DNA from: Moellerella sp963519845
GTDB lineage: Bacteria > Pseudomonadota > Gammaproteobacteria > Enterobacterales > Enterobacteriaceae
NCBI GenBank assembly: GCA_963519845.1
Contig: CAUQNX010000005.1
Coordinates: 119,366-183,365 of the forward strand
Length of the DNA stretch: 64,000 nucleotides
Reading direction: 5' to 3'
Shown here piece by piece: positions 1-8,813 of the stretch. Position numbers and translations under genes: made by a program. The notes beneath the pieces were generated by a model. It was not told the DNA's origin. It did no database searches and saw only the letters and a program-made list of their open reading frames with translations. Each line of letters opens with the position of its first letter. Position 1 is the first letter of the stretch.

Positions 1-171
1 ACCTTAATACTCGAGCATTTTACTTGATAGATGCTATATAACTTTAACTTAATTAAACATTGTAATATATAAAAAATCACTTATTGATTTAAATTAACAT
101 ATCATTTAATTGGTTTTTTAGGCTAAATACTATAAACAATAGAGTGAAACCATCAATGAACGGATATTAAA

Positions 172-1565
172 ATGAAAACAACACCTGAACCATTTAAAAT
201 AAAAATGATAGAGGATATATATAAATCCAATATAGAAGAAAGAAATATTTATTAGAAGCTGGTTATAATCCTTTTTTACTTAATAGCCGCCATGTTTATA
301 TCGATTTATTAACCGATTCTGGAACTAGTGCGATGAGTGATAAACAGTGGGCTGGAATGATGAGAGGTGATGAATCGTATGCAGGATCTGCCAACTATTA
401 TTATTTACAGAAACAAGTGAAGAAATATTTCAACTATGAATATACCTTACCTACTCACCAAGGGCGAGGGGCTGAAAAAATATTATTTCCAGTATTAATC
501 GATACTAAAAAAAATCAAGGAATAAAAAAACCATTATTTATCTCTAACTATCATTTTGATACCACAACTGCACATGTTGAAAATAATGGCGCCAAAGCGA
601 TTAATATTGTCATCGATGAAGCATTAGATACAGAAAAATATTATCCTTGGAAGGGTAACTTTGATTTGGATAAATTAAAATCACTTATTAAGAGTGATAA
701 AGAAAATATTGCAGCCATTGTTATAACTATTACATGCAATAGTGTTGGAGGACAACCCGTCTCCTTAAATAATATGAAGTCAGTCTATAAATTGGCAAAA
801 TCAAATAATATTCCCGTTATTATTGATGCCGCTCGTTTTAGCGAAAATGCCTGGTTTATTAAACAACGTGAAGCCGCATATCAAAATCAGCCACTAACCA
901 AAATTGTCAAAGAGATGTTTGAATGCGGTGACATAATGACAATCTCTGGCAAAAAAGATTTGTTAGTCAATATCGGCGGTTTTTGTAGTTTTCGCTCTGA
1001 TAAAGCACTTTATGAAAAAGTCAGTTCACACTGTATTCTCAATGAAGGATTTATGACTTATGGTGGAATGGCTGGAAGAGATATTCAAGCCATGGCAATT
1101 GGCATTGAAGAAGCGATTAATGAGGAGTATTTAACCTATCGTATCGCACAAGTGCAATATTTGGGTGAAACAATCCGTGCTGCAGGAATTCCTATTCAGT
1201 ATCCTGTTGGTGGACATGCGGTATTTATTGACGCAGGTAAATTTCTTCCCCATATTCCAGCGGAACAATTCCCAGCATTAGCACTTAATAATGCACTTTA
1301 TCTAGAATCAGGCGTTAGAGGCGTTGAAGTTGGTTCATTATTAGCAGGGCGAGATCCCGAAACCCATCAACAAAAAGCGGTTAGTCTCGAATTACTCCGA
1401 CTGGCAATACCTCGACGAGTCTATACTCGCGACCATATAGACTATATTATTGATGGAATTATAGCGCTCAAATCCCAAATTCCCCATATTAAAGGATTAG
1501 AATTTACTTATGAGCCTCCTGTATTACGTCATTTTACCGCAGGTTTTAAACCTGTATCCGCATAA
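172..1565 (+). pseudogene. tnaA: Tryptophanase (tryptophan indole-lyase), frameshifted near the 5' end
   Basis: Tryptophanase is a PLP enzyme that splits L-tryptophan into indole, pyruvate and ammonia. The reading frame from the ATG at 172 encodes a typical start (MKTTPEPFKIKMIED) but hits TAG at 253-255. The family continues in another frame from about 240 (EAGYNPFLL, LLTDSGT) to 1565, so about one base is missing near 236-246. The ATG at 333 lies inside the protein and lacks about 50 N-terminal residues. Downstream residues are intact: THQGRGAE, SGKKD with the PLP lysine, IPRR. Asp in FDTT, Val in GVEVG and His in LRHFTA point to tryptophanase rather than tyrosine phenol-lyase. No tnaB follows. 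A tnaC leader is not visible, but only 171 bases precede the start. Pseudogene or sequencing indel cannot be separated here. Confidence 0.8.
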
Positions 1566-1573
1566 ATTTATAA

Positions 1574-2356
1574 TTATGATATAAATAAATTAGCTGTCAT
1601 CATCACCGCACTACATAAAATAAGCAATAGTGTGGTGTATTGAAACACTCGCTCAGATAAATGTAGAAGTAGATATTTAGCCAGCGGCATAACAATTAAT
1701 GCGCCCGCACAAAGTATCAGTGCAAGTTTAACATCGGTATAGCCCTCTTGCGCGTAAGCTAATGCCGAAGAGCCTGATAATACTGTGGTCACAAAAATAG
1801 AGGTGCCGATAGCCTGTTTAATATTCAACTGCATATAACGCAACAATAAGGGGAGCACAACCACCCCGCCTCCTACGCCCGTCGCCCCTAAAACAATCCC
1901 CGCCATCACCGCTGGAAACCAGAGTGACTTAATATTATTACTGCTATTTTTTGCCACTTTAATCGGCGATTCAAAAAACATACGGTGAACAAATAGATAG
2001 AGTGAAAAGAGTATCGCCGCAGCAACTAAACCATTAATTCCCCACTCAACCTGTTGGCGATATTCAGCTAAGCCACTTAACCAAGCCACCAGTAGACTGG
2101 CTAAAAAAGTGCTGGGTAGCATAATAGCCAATACCGTCATCGCTCCTTTTATGGGGATATTACCCAATTTAAAGTGCATATAAGATGAAGATATTTTCAT
2201 CAACATAGAGAGGAAATTAGCCGTTGCCACTGCAACCAGAGCATTTAAGCCAAAAAAGTAAGTGAGAATAGGTAACACTATGACTCCACCACCCACACCT
2301 GTTGTACTGATGATCAAACCAACAATAGCGCCGACAACCAGCTCAGTGACGATCAT
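1574..2356 (-). CDS. TauE/SafE family (DUF81) membrane exporter
   Basis: This 260-residue integral membrane protein shows the tandem repeat of the TauE/SafE family. A TGVGGG...VLP motif occurs near residues 19-30 and again near 159-170, each opening one half of the protein. There are about eight hydrophobic segments. Family members export sulfite, sulfoacetate or other small organic anions. The substrate here is not known. The start lies 2 bases after the stop of the RpiR-type regulator, and GAGGAA sits inside the regulator's end, so it is the last gene of the murQ-murP-regulator unit. That position suggests export or import of an acid related to MurNAc breakdown (released lactate is one candidate), which is inference. 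Confidence 0.75.
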   Translation of the reverse strand: MIVTELVVGAIVGLIISTTGVGGGVIVLPILTYFFGLNALVAVATANFLSMLMKISSSYMHFKLGNIPIKGAMTVLAIMLPSTFLASLLVAWLSGLAEYRQQVEWGINGLVAAAILFSLYLFVHRMFFESPIKVAKNSSNNIKSLWFPAVMAGIVLGATGVGGGVVVLPLLLRYMQLNIKQAIGTSIFVTTVLSGSSALAYAQEGYTDVKLALILCAGALIVMPLAKYLLLHLSERVFQYTTLLLILCSAVMMTANLFIS

Positions 2357-2358
2357 TA

Positions 2359-3204
2359 TTATTTTATTCCTCGTAACACAGCTTGGCGGCCTTTTGATAA
2401 GGCTAAATCTGCACTCTCACCTGCTAATGTCAGATATTTAAAATAGAGGGCATCAAAGGTCACCATTTGCAGTACCTGAGGCGTAATAATCCCCACTTGT
2501 TGATGCTGTTCATCATAGAAATAGGGTAACGAGAATTGTGCGATACGCGTGGCATCATCTTGACCAAAACGGGTTAATGCCACTGTGATACTACCATTAT
2601 CATTGGCCGCTTTTAACATGCTATTAATTTCAGTCGTATTGCCACGGGCAGTGACTGCAATGGCCAGATCTTGGTGACTTAAGTTTGCCGCATAAGCTAA
2701 TTGGAGATGAAGGTCGGGACTAAATAGCACTGATTTATTTACTCGAATCAATTTATGAAAGATATCACTAGCCACAATCGCCGATGAGCCTATACCAAAG
2801 AGTACAATGCGCTTGGCTCTCAACATCTGCTCTGCGACCTGATCAACTACTTCAGGTTGCAGTAAATCGAGTGATTTCTCGATAGCAGAAGTAAATAGCG
2901 TTCTAGTTTTGGCGATAATCTGTTCTGTATTATCTTTGCGGCTTAAATCACCGTATAGGGTTTCGGCTTTCTGCTGCTTCTCTTCCGAAAGATAATCGAG
3001 CTTAAATTCAGGATAGCCACGATAGCCCATTTGACGCGAAAATCGGATCACTGAGGCACTACTTACACCAGCCAGTGTAGCAAGTTCCACAGCATTCATT
3101 GAGACGAGATTGTCCTTACTCTCCAACAGAAAGCGAGCTAAACGCTGTTCAGTTCCCTTACCTAGGGTCAATAAACTTTCCAATTTGGCCGTCAATGTAG
3201 ACAT
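2359..3204 (-). CDS. MurR/RpiR family transcriptional regulator
   Basis: 281 residues with an N-terminal RpiR helix-turn-helix (about residues 1-75, with ELATLAGVSSASVIRFSRQM as recognition region) and a C-terminal SIS sugar-phosphate-binding domain (about 125-255, VLFGIGSSAIVASD). Such regulators sense phosphosugars. Next to murQ and murP the expected ligand is MurNAc 6-phosphate. In E. coli murR is divergent from murQP, whereas here the regulator is co-directional and downstream of murP by 23 bases. Start: ATG preceded by AAGGGGA. It is probably the functional MurR of this operon, but sequence alone does not prove orthology. Confidence 0.8.
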   Translation of the reverse strand: MSTLTAKLESLLTLGKGTEQRLARFLLESKDNLVSMNAVELATLAGVSSASVIRFSRQMGYRGYPEFKLDYLSEEKQQKAETLYGDLSRKDNTEQIIAKTRTLFTSAIEKSLDLLQPEVVDQVAEQMLRAKRIVLFGIGSSAIVASDIFHKLIRVNKSVLFSPDLHLQLAYAANLSHQDLAIAVTARGNTTEINSMLKAANDNGSITVALTRFGQDDATRIAQFSLPYFYDEQHQQVGIITPQVLQMVTFDALYFKYLTLAGESADLALSKGRQAVLRGIK

Positions 3205-3227
3205 GGCTATCCCCTTATCCTTTAAGA

Positions 3228-4586
3228 TTATTTCTCTGGATCATTAAATCCAATGATCATACTGGCAATAAAACCGACCACCCAAGCGCCAACAACCGCA
3301 ATAAGGAAATCAATAATTTGTCCATCGCCAACGAGGGGTATCAATGAGAGACCCGCCGTACCAAATGGAATAATAATACCGACTTTGAAGAAGGCCATCA
3401 AAGCACCGCCTGCGGCACCACCGATACAGCCAGCAATAAATGGTTTTCCAAGCGGCAATGATACACCAAATAGTAAGGGTTCGCCGACGCCAAATATACC
3501 GACAGGGAGTGCACCCATTAATGTTTTCTTCAAGCGCGCATTTTTAGTACGTAACAACACCCAAAAACATGAGCCCACTTGCCCCATACCGCCCATCGCT
3601 AAGATTGGGAATAGGTAGTTTAATCCAAAAGTTTGTAAAATTTCTGCGTGGATAGGGATCAGGCCTTGGTGTAAACCCGTTAACAGTAAGAATAAGAAGC
3701 TACCGCCTAATAGACCACCCGTCGCTATTGCACCGCCCCCATCATTCAGTAAAGCAACAGAAACTCCCTGCGCTAATATCTGATTAAGATAGTGACCCGC
3801 AGGTTGAAATATAATAATCGCCACAAATGCAGAGACTAAAATAGTGACAAATGGAGTCAATATCAGATCTAAACTTTCGCGAATAATACTGCGGAACCAA
3901 ATTTCAAATTTAGATGAGAAAACAACGACCATTAATACCGCGAAAATACCGCCGCTATTAGGCTGTAATTTATCGCCAAATAGCGTGATATCCGCCAGAC
4001 CGGGCATGGCAAGCAATCCTGCCATCACAGCACCAATAGAGGTTGATGCCCCCAGCTCTTTGGCTGTATTCATACCAATCATAATTGAAAGATAAACAAA
4101 TACCGAGCTACCAATTAACTTTAATAATTTAAAGAGTTCAGGATATTGCTCAACCACACCCGGCGCAGTCAATCTGATAATATTCAATAACCCCATAATC
4201 AAACCACAGCCGATCAATGCGGGTATCGTTGGCACAAAAATCGCCGCTAAGGTATTTAACATTCGACGAATAGAAAAACCTTTTTTTACGACTTCTGTTG
4301 GCGCCTCATCCTGAGCTCCACTCTGCTGCATCCGTTTATTCATCACAGAGAACACTTTAGCGGCGGTGCCCATTCCAACGATAACTTGATGCTGTTCACC
4401 GTTAAAAACCACCCCTTTGACACCTTCGACGCTTTTTAAAGCCTCAGCATTAAATTTTGTATTATCTTTTAGAATCAAACGAATTCGCGTCATACAATGA
4501 GTCAATGTAGCAACGTTTTCAAATCCACCCGCTTGTTTTTCTATCTCTTTTGCTAATATCTCAAGGTGTTCTATTTTATTAGCCAT
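3228..4586 (-). CDS. murP: PTS N-acetylmuramic acid transporter, EIIBC component
   Basis: 452 residues from the ATG at 4586, chosen because AGGGGAA lies just upstream and MANKIEHLEILAKEIEKQ is a natural IIB start; an upstream in-frame ATG at 4652 has no ribosome site. The IIB domain (about residues 1-90) carries the phosphorylated cysteine in THCMTRIRL (Cys31). The IIC domain (about 100-450) is multi-spanning and has the GVGEPLLFG signature. There is no IIA domain, as in E. coli MurP, which borrows glucose IIA. It takes up MurNAc as MurNAc 6-phosphate across the inner membrane. The neighbour murQ makes the MurNAc assignment stronger than the family alone, which also includes sucrose and trehalose carriers. 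Confidence 0.85.
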   Translation of the reverse strand: MANKIEHLEILAKEIEKQAGGFENVATLTHCMTRIRLILKDNTKFNAEALKSVEGVKGVVFNGEQHQVIVGMGTAAKVFSVMNKRMQQSGAQDEAPTEVVKKGFSIRRMLNTLAAIFVPTIPALIGCGLIMGLLNIIRLTAPGVVEQYPELFKLLKLIGSSVFVYLSIMIGMNTAKELGASTSIGAVMAGLLAMPGLADITLFGDKLQPNSGGIFAVLMVVVFSSKFEIWFRSIIRESLDLILTPFVTILVSAFVAIIIFQPAGHYLNQILAQGVSVALLNDGGGAIATGGLLGGSFLFLLLTGLHQGLIPIHAEILQTFGLNYLFPILAMGGMGQVGSCFWVLLRTKNARLKKTLMGALPVGIFGVGEPLLFGVSLPLGKPFIAGCIGGAAGGALMAFFKVGIIIPFGTAGLSLIPLVGDGQIIDFLIAVVGAWVVGFIASMIIGFNDPEK

Positions 4587-4661
4587 ATTATTCCCCTGAT
4601 GTTGGCTGATACTCATCTGGATGTCAGTTGCTGTAATAATCTGACATCGCATAACTGGTGT

Positions 4662-5582
4662 TTAACGATACAAATTAATTTGTGAATTCAGAGACATATT
4701 GGGATGACGTTCAGCAATCTGTACGGCGGTTTCTGCGCTGATTTTAAGTTCATACATCAGAATCGCTTTACGAGGATGATAATCGACCATTTCTAATAAT
4801 TCGGCCGCCTTATGCTCTTCGATACCACAGATTTCACTGACAATACGCTCCGCTCGGCGGCGTAATTTATAATTATTGGCAACTACATCAATCATTAGAT
4901 TGGTGTGAACCTTACCGAGACTTGCCATAACACTGGTGCTGATCATGCCCAGCATCATTTTTTGTGCAGTACCACTTTTCATTCTGGTTGAACCTGAAAG
5001 CACTTCTGGACCCACATCCGGCGTGATAGACATCTGAGCCATTTCGCTCATAGGCCCTTTTCCTCTGGTGGTCATTGCAATCGTGAGCGCACCAATTTCG
5101 TTACCATATTTGATAGCTGAAAGAGTAAAAGGAGTGCGTCCACTAGCTGCAATTCCCATAATCACGTCATTGCAGGTCACTCCACGCTCACGCAATGTTT
5201 GAACTGAAGCTTGTTCTGAATCTTCAATATCTTCGACGGCTTGCAACATGGCATCTTGTCCACCAGCAATAATCGATTGCACTATTGTAGGTAGAGTGCC
5301 AAAAGTCGGCGGACACTCTGCGCTGTCTAACACTGCCAGCCGCCCACTGGTTCCCGCACCAACATAAAATAGGCGCCCGCCCTTCTTTAATCGCTCGGCA
5401 ATTGCATCGACAACAAGAGCAATCTCAGGCAAAGCAGCTTGTAGGCATAATGCGACTGTCATATCTGCTTGGTTGATCATCGCTAATCTGGCTTGAGTAT
5501 CGAGTTGGGAAAAATCGCGACTTTCTTGATTTAGCTCACCCTGTAAACAAGCTGAAAGATTTTTTTCTTCTACTGATCTCAT
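4662..5582 (-). CDS. murQ: N-acetylmuramic acid 6-phosphate etherase
   Basis: 306 residues, close to the usual length. MurQ cleaves the lactyl ether of MurNAc 6-phosphate in the cytoplasm, giving GlcNAc 6-phosphate and D-lactate. The SIS fold is clear: VGAGTSGRLAVLDSAECPPT near residues 74-93 (containing a catalytic glutamate), GIAASGRTPF, and the STRMKSGTAQKM block. The C-terminal helical part (HPRKAILMYELKISAETAV) is typical. First gene of the minus-strand operon murQ-murP-regulator-tauE; murP starts 75 bases after its stop. Start ATG follows AAGGATAGG. A CRP-like palindrome lies about 100 bases upstream. Confidence 0.93.
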   Translation of the reverse strand: MRSVEEKNLSACLQGELNQESRDFSQLDTQARLAMINQADMTVALCLQAALPEIALVVDAIAERLKKGGRLFYVGAGTSGRLAVLDSAECPPTFGTLPTIVQSIIAGGQDAMLQAVEDIEDSEQASVQTLRERGVTCNDVIMGIAASGRTPFTLSAIKYGNEIGALTIAMTTRGKGPMSEMAQMSITPDVGPEVLSGSTRMKSGTAQKMMLGMISTSVMASLGKVHTNLMIDVVANNYKLRRRAERIVSEICGIEEHKAAELLEMVDYHPRKAILMYELKISAETAVQIAERHPNMSLNSQINLYR

Positions 5583-5683
5583 TATGCCTATCCTTATTGA
5601 AATTATATTTCACAACTCACATTAAGTAATGTAATACCATTTCAAATAAAAACCGAGCAAATAAGTATAAATAAATTGATTAC

Positions 5684-5697
5684 GTGATTAAGATCAC
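5684..5697. promoter_or_regulatory. CRP-like site upstream of murQ
   Basis: GTGATTAAGATCAC is a palindrome matching the conserved core of the E. coli CRP site (GTGA, six bases, TCAC). It lies 102 bases upstream of the murQ start in a short AT-rich gap, with TATACT (minus strand, 5664-5669) as a possible -10. E. coli murQP is CRP-dependent, which supports the reading. Confidence 0.6.
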
Positions 5698-5755
5698 GAA
5701 ACAAATTACTCAGATATAAAATTAATATGAAATAACAATAGGATAAGTTTATTAA

Positions 5756-5795
5756 ATCCAGCTTCGATTTTTTTATTAAGCCATCAAAGCTGGAT
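5756..5795 (-). terminator. Hairpin after the CBM9-like gene
   Basis: Inverted repeat ATCCAGCTTcGAT (5756-5768) and ATCaAAGCTGGAT (5783-5795). It lies just past the stop of the minus-strand gene ending at 5824. The following tract on the minus strand is TTTAATAAAC, so the U-run is weak. Confidence 0.5.
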
Positions 5796-5823
5796 AAGAT
5801 GAGATAAGTGCTTATTTCACCGG

Positions 5824-6516
5824 TTATTTAACCAATTTACAGCTGCCGAAAGCAGAAGGTATATGAAAATCAGGTTTCACAGATTCAGGTTGAATCCAAC
5901 TAATCCACTTGCGAGACTGTTTTGGTGTTCCTGCACTGAATTCACCACGTAAAATGGCACACATGAGTGTGGTTTTGTCACTGTCTTGCCATAAATTAAG
6001 CTTAGTCAATTCGTCTAAATCAATTTTCCCCGTTACCATATAACCGTCAGGAGTCATTTTTCCATCGAATTTCAAGGTTTGCCAATTCCAGCTAGGAGCT
6101 ACTTCACGATAAAAATTAGCTTTTGCATCAAAAACGCGACCTTTTGGGTCCATCTCCGCAGTATAGTAGGGTTTGAGTTCAGGGCCTGTACTGAAAAAAA
6201 GCTCAACGCGATCTGAGTCAAGAACGGCTTGATCTTTATCTGGATTATCACCAAGTTGTACATCTTTATCCTCAGCAATAAAACGGAAATAGAGGGCGTT
6301 ATCACTCCATAATGCACGAAAATCTGTTTTTGGTGCTTGCTCTTTTTCCCATGGATAAATGAAATCAGTTAATACTTCGGCCTGTTCCCATACTTGGGCA
6401 TTATTCGCTTCTTGCAATGAATCAATTTTATCTGTGTATTTAATTTGATACTCTTTAGCGCCCACCGCTGAAGTTGCTAATAAGGCTGTCAGTGCAACTG
6501 TCATTTTTATATTCAT
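5824..6516 (-). CDS. Secreted CBM9-like (carbohydrate-binding) protein
   Basis: 230 residues with a Sec signal peptide (about 1-20, MNIKMTVALTALLATSAVGA). The mature part resembles the CBM9-like fold: ALWSDNALYFRFIAEDKDV, then SDRVELFF, EMDPKGRVFDA, and a C-terminal RGEFS...WISWIQP block. Such domains bind reducing ends of sugars or are attached to glycosidases. Here it stands alone with no catalytic domain, so it is probably a periplasmic sugar-binding protein. It sits between the MurNAc operon and sanA, is transcribed toward murQ, and has a CRP-like site upstream. A role in cell-wall sugar handling is only inferred from position. Confidence 0.65.
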   Translation of the reverse strand: MNIKMTVALTALLATSAVGAKEYQIKYTDKIDSLQEANNAQVWEQAEVLTDFIYPWEKEQAPKTDFRALWSDNALYFRFIAEDKDVQLGDNPDKDQAVLDSDRVELFFSTGPELKPYYTAEMDPKGRVFDAKANFYREVAPSWNWQTLKFDGKMTPDGYMVTGKIDLDELTKLNLWQDSDKTTLMCAILRGEFSAGTPKQSRKWISWIQPESVKPDFHIPSAFGSCKLVK

Positions 6517-6924
6517 ACATCCCTCACTCAGATTAGTTGTTGACCACCAAGAGCTTGATCAATGGGTATATTGCTATAAATAAATTTTCTCTATCCGCTC
6601 TTTCAATACAGATTCATGGTGACGCTCAAAAAGAAATAATATTTCACAACAAAATATAAATATAGAATTAAAGTTTCATAAGTAACAACTTAAATATATA
6701 ACAAAATCACACATTGTGAGTTGCATCACTTGTTATGGGCTACTTTAATATTTTTATTGTCGCTAAACTCTTTTATTGATGAAATACAGAGCTCATTACT
6801 TTTACATTATTGAAACAATGATCCCTATCTGAGCCTAACTAACTTATCAGCATTATTCCACTTATCCATCAAAATAAGGTACAGTGACACTATTGAATGT
6901 TTTAAGTGCACTAAGGCCCAAATA
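6517..6924. other. Divergent intergenic region, CBM9-like gene / sanA
   Basis: This 408-base AT-rich gap holds the promoters of two divergent genes and one good CRP-like site (separate entry). I see no further open frame or RNA structure I can support. Confidence 0.5.
6715..6730. promoter_or_regulatory. CRP-like site, CBM9-like/sanA gap
   Basis: TGTGAgttgcaTCACT matches the CRP consensus TGTGA-N6-TCACA with one mismatch at the last base. It lies 198 bases from the CBM9-like gene and 194 from sanA, so the target is not clear. A sugar-related secreted protein is the more natural one. Confidence 0.5.
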
Positions 6925-7641
6925 ATGAGGAAACGGCTAATTTATGGTCTATTGATCCTAATTGGGATTATAGTGGCCACAGTTTTTTTGCTTGATCGTT
7001 GGATTAGCTGGGAAACGGCCCCCTATATATATGAAGATATCAATACGCTACCAGCACGAGATGTTGGTATGGTACTTGGCACATCAAAATTTTATGCTTC
7101 AGGCTCTTTAAACCAATACTATTCTAATCGTATTAAAGGCGCAGCAGATGCCTATCATCAGGGTAAAATAAAGTATCTGTTAGTGAGCGGAGATAATGGT
7201 GAGCACAACTATAATGAGCCGATCAACATGCGCAAAGATTTAATCAAAGCGGGTGTTCCCGCCTCTAAAATTGTATTGGATTTTGCGGGTTTTAGAACCC
7301 TAGATTCTGTTGTGCGGACGCGACAAGTTTTTGATACGAATAATTTCACTATTATTACTCAGCGTTTTCATTGCGAAAGAGCACTATTTATTGCGGCGCA
7401 AAAAGGAATTGATGCTCAATGTTTAGCGGTGCCTGCGCCCAAAAATATGATGAAAGTCCGAGTTCGAGAGATTTTTGCTCGATTAGGTGCTTTGGCAGAT
7501 CTCTATATATTAAACCGCGAGCCCCGTTTTTTGGGTGAACAAGAGTCTATTCCTACTCCAATAAAAATGCCGGAAGGGATTAAAGGTTATCCAGCGGTAT
7601 CGCCCGATGAAATAGATAAGCTATCATCACCAGCATCATAA
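6925..7641 (+). CDS. sanA: SanA-type envelope protein (DUF218/ElyC family)
   Basis: 238 residues with one N-terminal membrane anchor (about 5-24) and a DUF218 domain facing the periplasm. Visible motifs: GMVLGTSKFYASGSLNQYY near residue 48, YLLVSGDN, NMRKDLIKAGVP, LDFAGFRTLDSVVR, and ITQRFHCERALFIA. In E. coli SanA mutants become vancomycin-sensitive at high temperature, so it supports the envelope barrier. The biochemical role is unknown. Its C-terminus runs into the bidirectional hairpin shared with yeiB. Confidence 0.88.
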   Translation: MRKRLIYGLLILIGIIVATVFLLDRWISWETAPYIYEDINTLPARDVGMVLGTSKFYASGSLNQYYSNRIKGAADAYHQGKIKYLLVSGDNGEHNYNEPINMRKDLIKAGVPASKIVLDFAGFRTLDSVVRTRQVFDTNNFTIITQRFHCERALFIAAQKGIDAQCLAVPAPKNMMKVRVREIFARLGALADLYILNREPRFLGEQESIPTPIKMPEGIKGYPAVSPDEIDKLSSPAS

Positions 7642-7673
7642 TCGCTTTTTGCTCACTATGATAAAAAGCGATT
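7640..7673. terminator. Bidirectional terminator, sanA / yeiB
   Basis: AATCGCTTTTT (7640-7650) pairs perfectly with AAAAAGCGATT (7663-7673). The A/T ends give a U-tract in either direction. It serves the convergent genes sanA and yeiB; the yeiB stop is in the loop. Confidence 0.65.
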
Positions 7674-8807
7674 AATGCTTATCGTGGATTTTCGCCATAG
7701 CCACTCAATAGGCCCTTGAGAAAAATAGTTTAACCAGAAATAAGAGAAGGCTAAATTGACGCACCAAATCGGCACAATAAATAGTAACAATTCCAGACGA
7801 TTAAATTGAGCGAAATAGTGTAGATGATAAAAGATCGTAGTACATATTAGAGTTTGTAATAGATAATTAGTTAATGCCATACGACCGATATCTGCCAATC
7901 GATGACATAACCAAGTATCCTTTATATTTCCCCAATAAGCATATACCAATGCCATATATCCAATTGACTGAAATGGGATCACCAATTCATTAATAATATA
8001 TCCAACAATACTAGTAGAGAAAAAACGCCACTCCTCTTGTCGCTGGTAATATAGGGAGGCTAATTGGATTAAAATAGCGATAGGAATAAAAAATTTGGCT
8101 ATATTACGATAGTGCTGTGAACTAAATTCACCCGCTAACCATCCATTACGCATCAGTTTTGAGCCAATTAACATCAGAGCAAGTAATTGCCAGCCATACT
8201 GAATAATAAGCATCTCAAGCGTACCGAGTATTGCGCTAAAACGTAAAAAAGCACCATCAATTCCCCCCGCTACTTTCTGCGCAACTTCTTGCTGAATCTG
8301 CGCTTCACTCATCACCCAATAGCCATCAGCATTAATATTAAATCCAATAATAAATAGGATAATTAGCCCAATTAGATAGATAACAACGGCGGTTTTTATT
8401 AATGATAATGCGGGGTATCGAGCGAGAATTCCGTACGCTAATATTCCGGTAATAGCATAGGGCAATAATATATCACCATCCCAGAAACCAATACCGTGGA
8501 TTAGCCCAATCAGCGCCAAAATCAATAATCGACTTTTATGCCATTGGCGATCTTTGTGTATTAAAAGTGCCAATGTTGCACCAAATAATAGGGCAAATAT
8601 AGCCAGAAATTTCCCTTGAGCAAATATATTTAATAGTGACCAGACAAGATGATCACTATTACTGACCGTGGGAGAATAGAGCGGATTCATATAGGCACTA
8701 AGTGGCAGAGCAAAAGCATAAATATTCAATAATAGAATACCCAGTATTGCTATGCCACGAACAGTATCAAGTTGTTTTATTCGTTGTAGCTGACCATCTA
8801 GTCTCAT
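7656..8807 (-). CDS. yeiB: DUF418 family membrane protein YeiB
   Basis: 383 residues with about ten membrane spans. It begins with the heparan-alpha-glucosaminide acyltransferase-like segment (RIKQLDTVRGIAILGILLLN) and ends with the DUF418 block (IGRMALTNYLLQTLICTTIF ... GPIEWLWR). The function is unknown; the N-terminal similarity suggests an acyl transferase in the membrane. It starts 6 bases after the folE stop, the same pairing as folE-yeiB of E. coli, so the two are co-transcribed. Confidence 0.85.
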   Translation of the reverse strand: MRLDGQLQRIKQLDTVRGIAILGILLLNIYAFALPLSAYMNPLYSPTVSNSDHLVWSLLNIFAQGKFLAIFALLFGATLALLIHKDRQWHKSRLLILALIGLIHGIGFWDGDILLPYAITGILAYGILARYPALSLIKTAVVIYLIGLIILFIIGFNINADGYWVMSEAQIQQEVAQKVAGGIDGAFLRFSAILGTLEMLIIQYGWQLLALMLIGSKLMRNGWLAGEFSSQHYRNIAKFFIPIAILIQLASLYYQRQEEWRFFSTSIVGYIINELVIPFQSIGYMALVYAYWGNIKDTWLCHRLADIGRMALTNYLLQTLICTTIFYHLHYFAQFNRLELLLFIVPIWCVNLAFSYFWLNYFSQGPIEWLWRKSTISINRFLS

Positions 8808-8813
8808 AAATAA

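Noticed and set aside
172..1565. Tyrosine phenol-lyase instead of tryptophanase
   Set aside because: The SGKKD and LTDSG parts look TPL-like, but the discriminating residues (Asp in FDTT, Val in GVEVG, His in LRHFTA) are those of tryptophanase.
3253..3618. Open frame on the plus strand inside murP
   Set aside because: Antisense to a well-supported gene; biased composition and no ribosome site.
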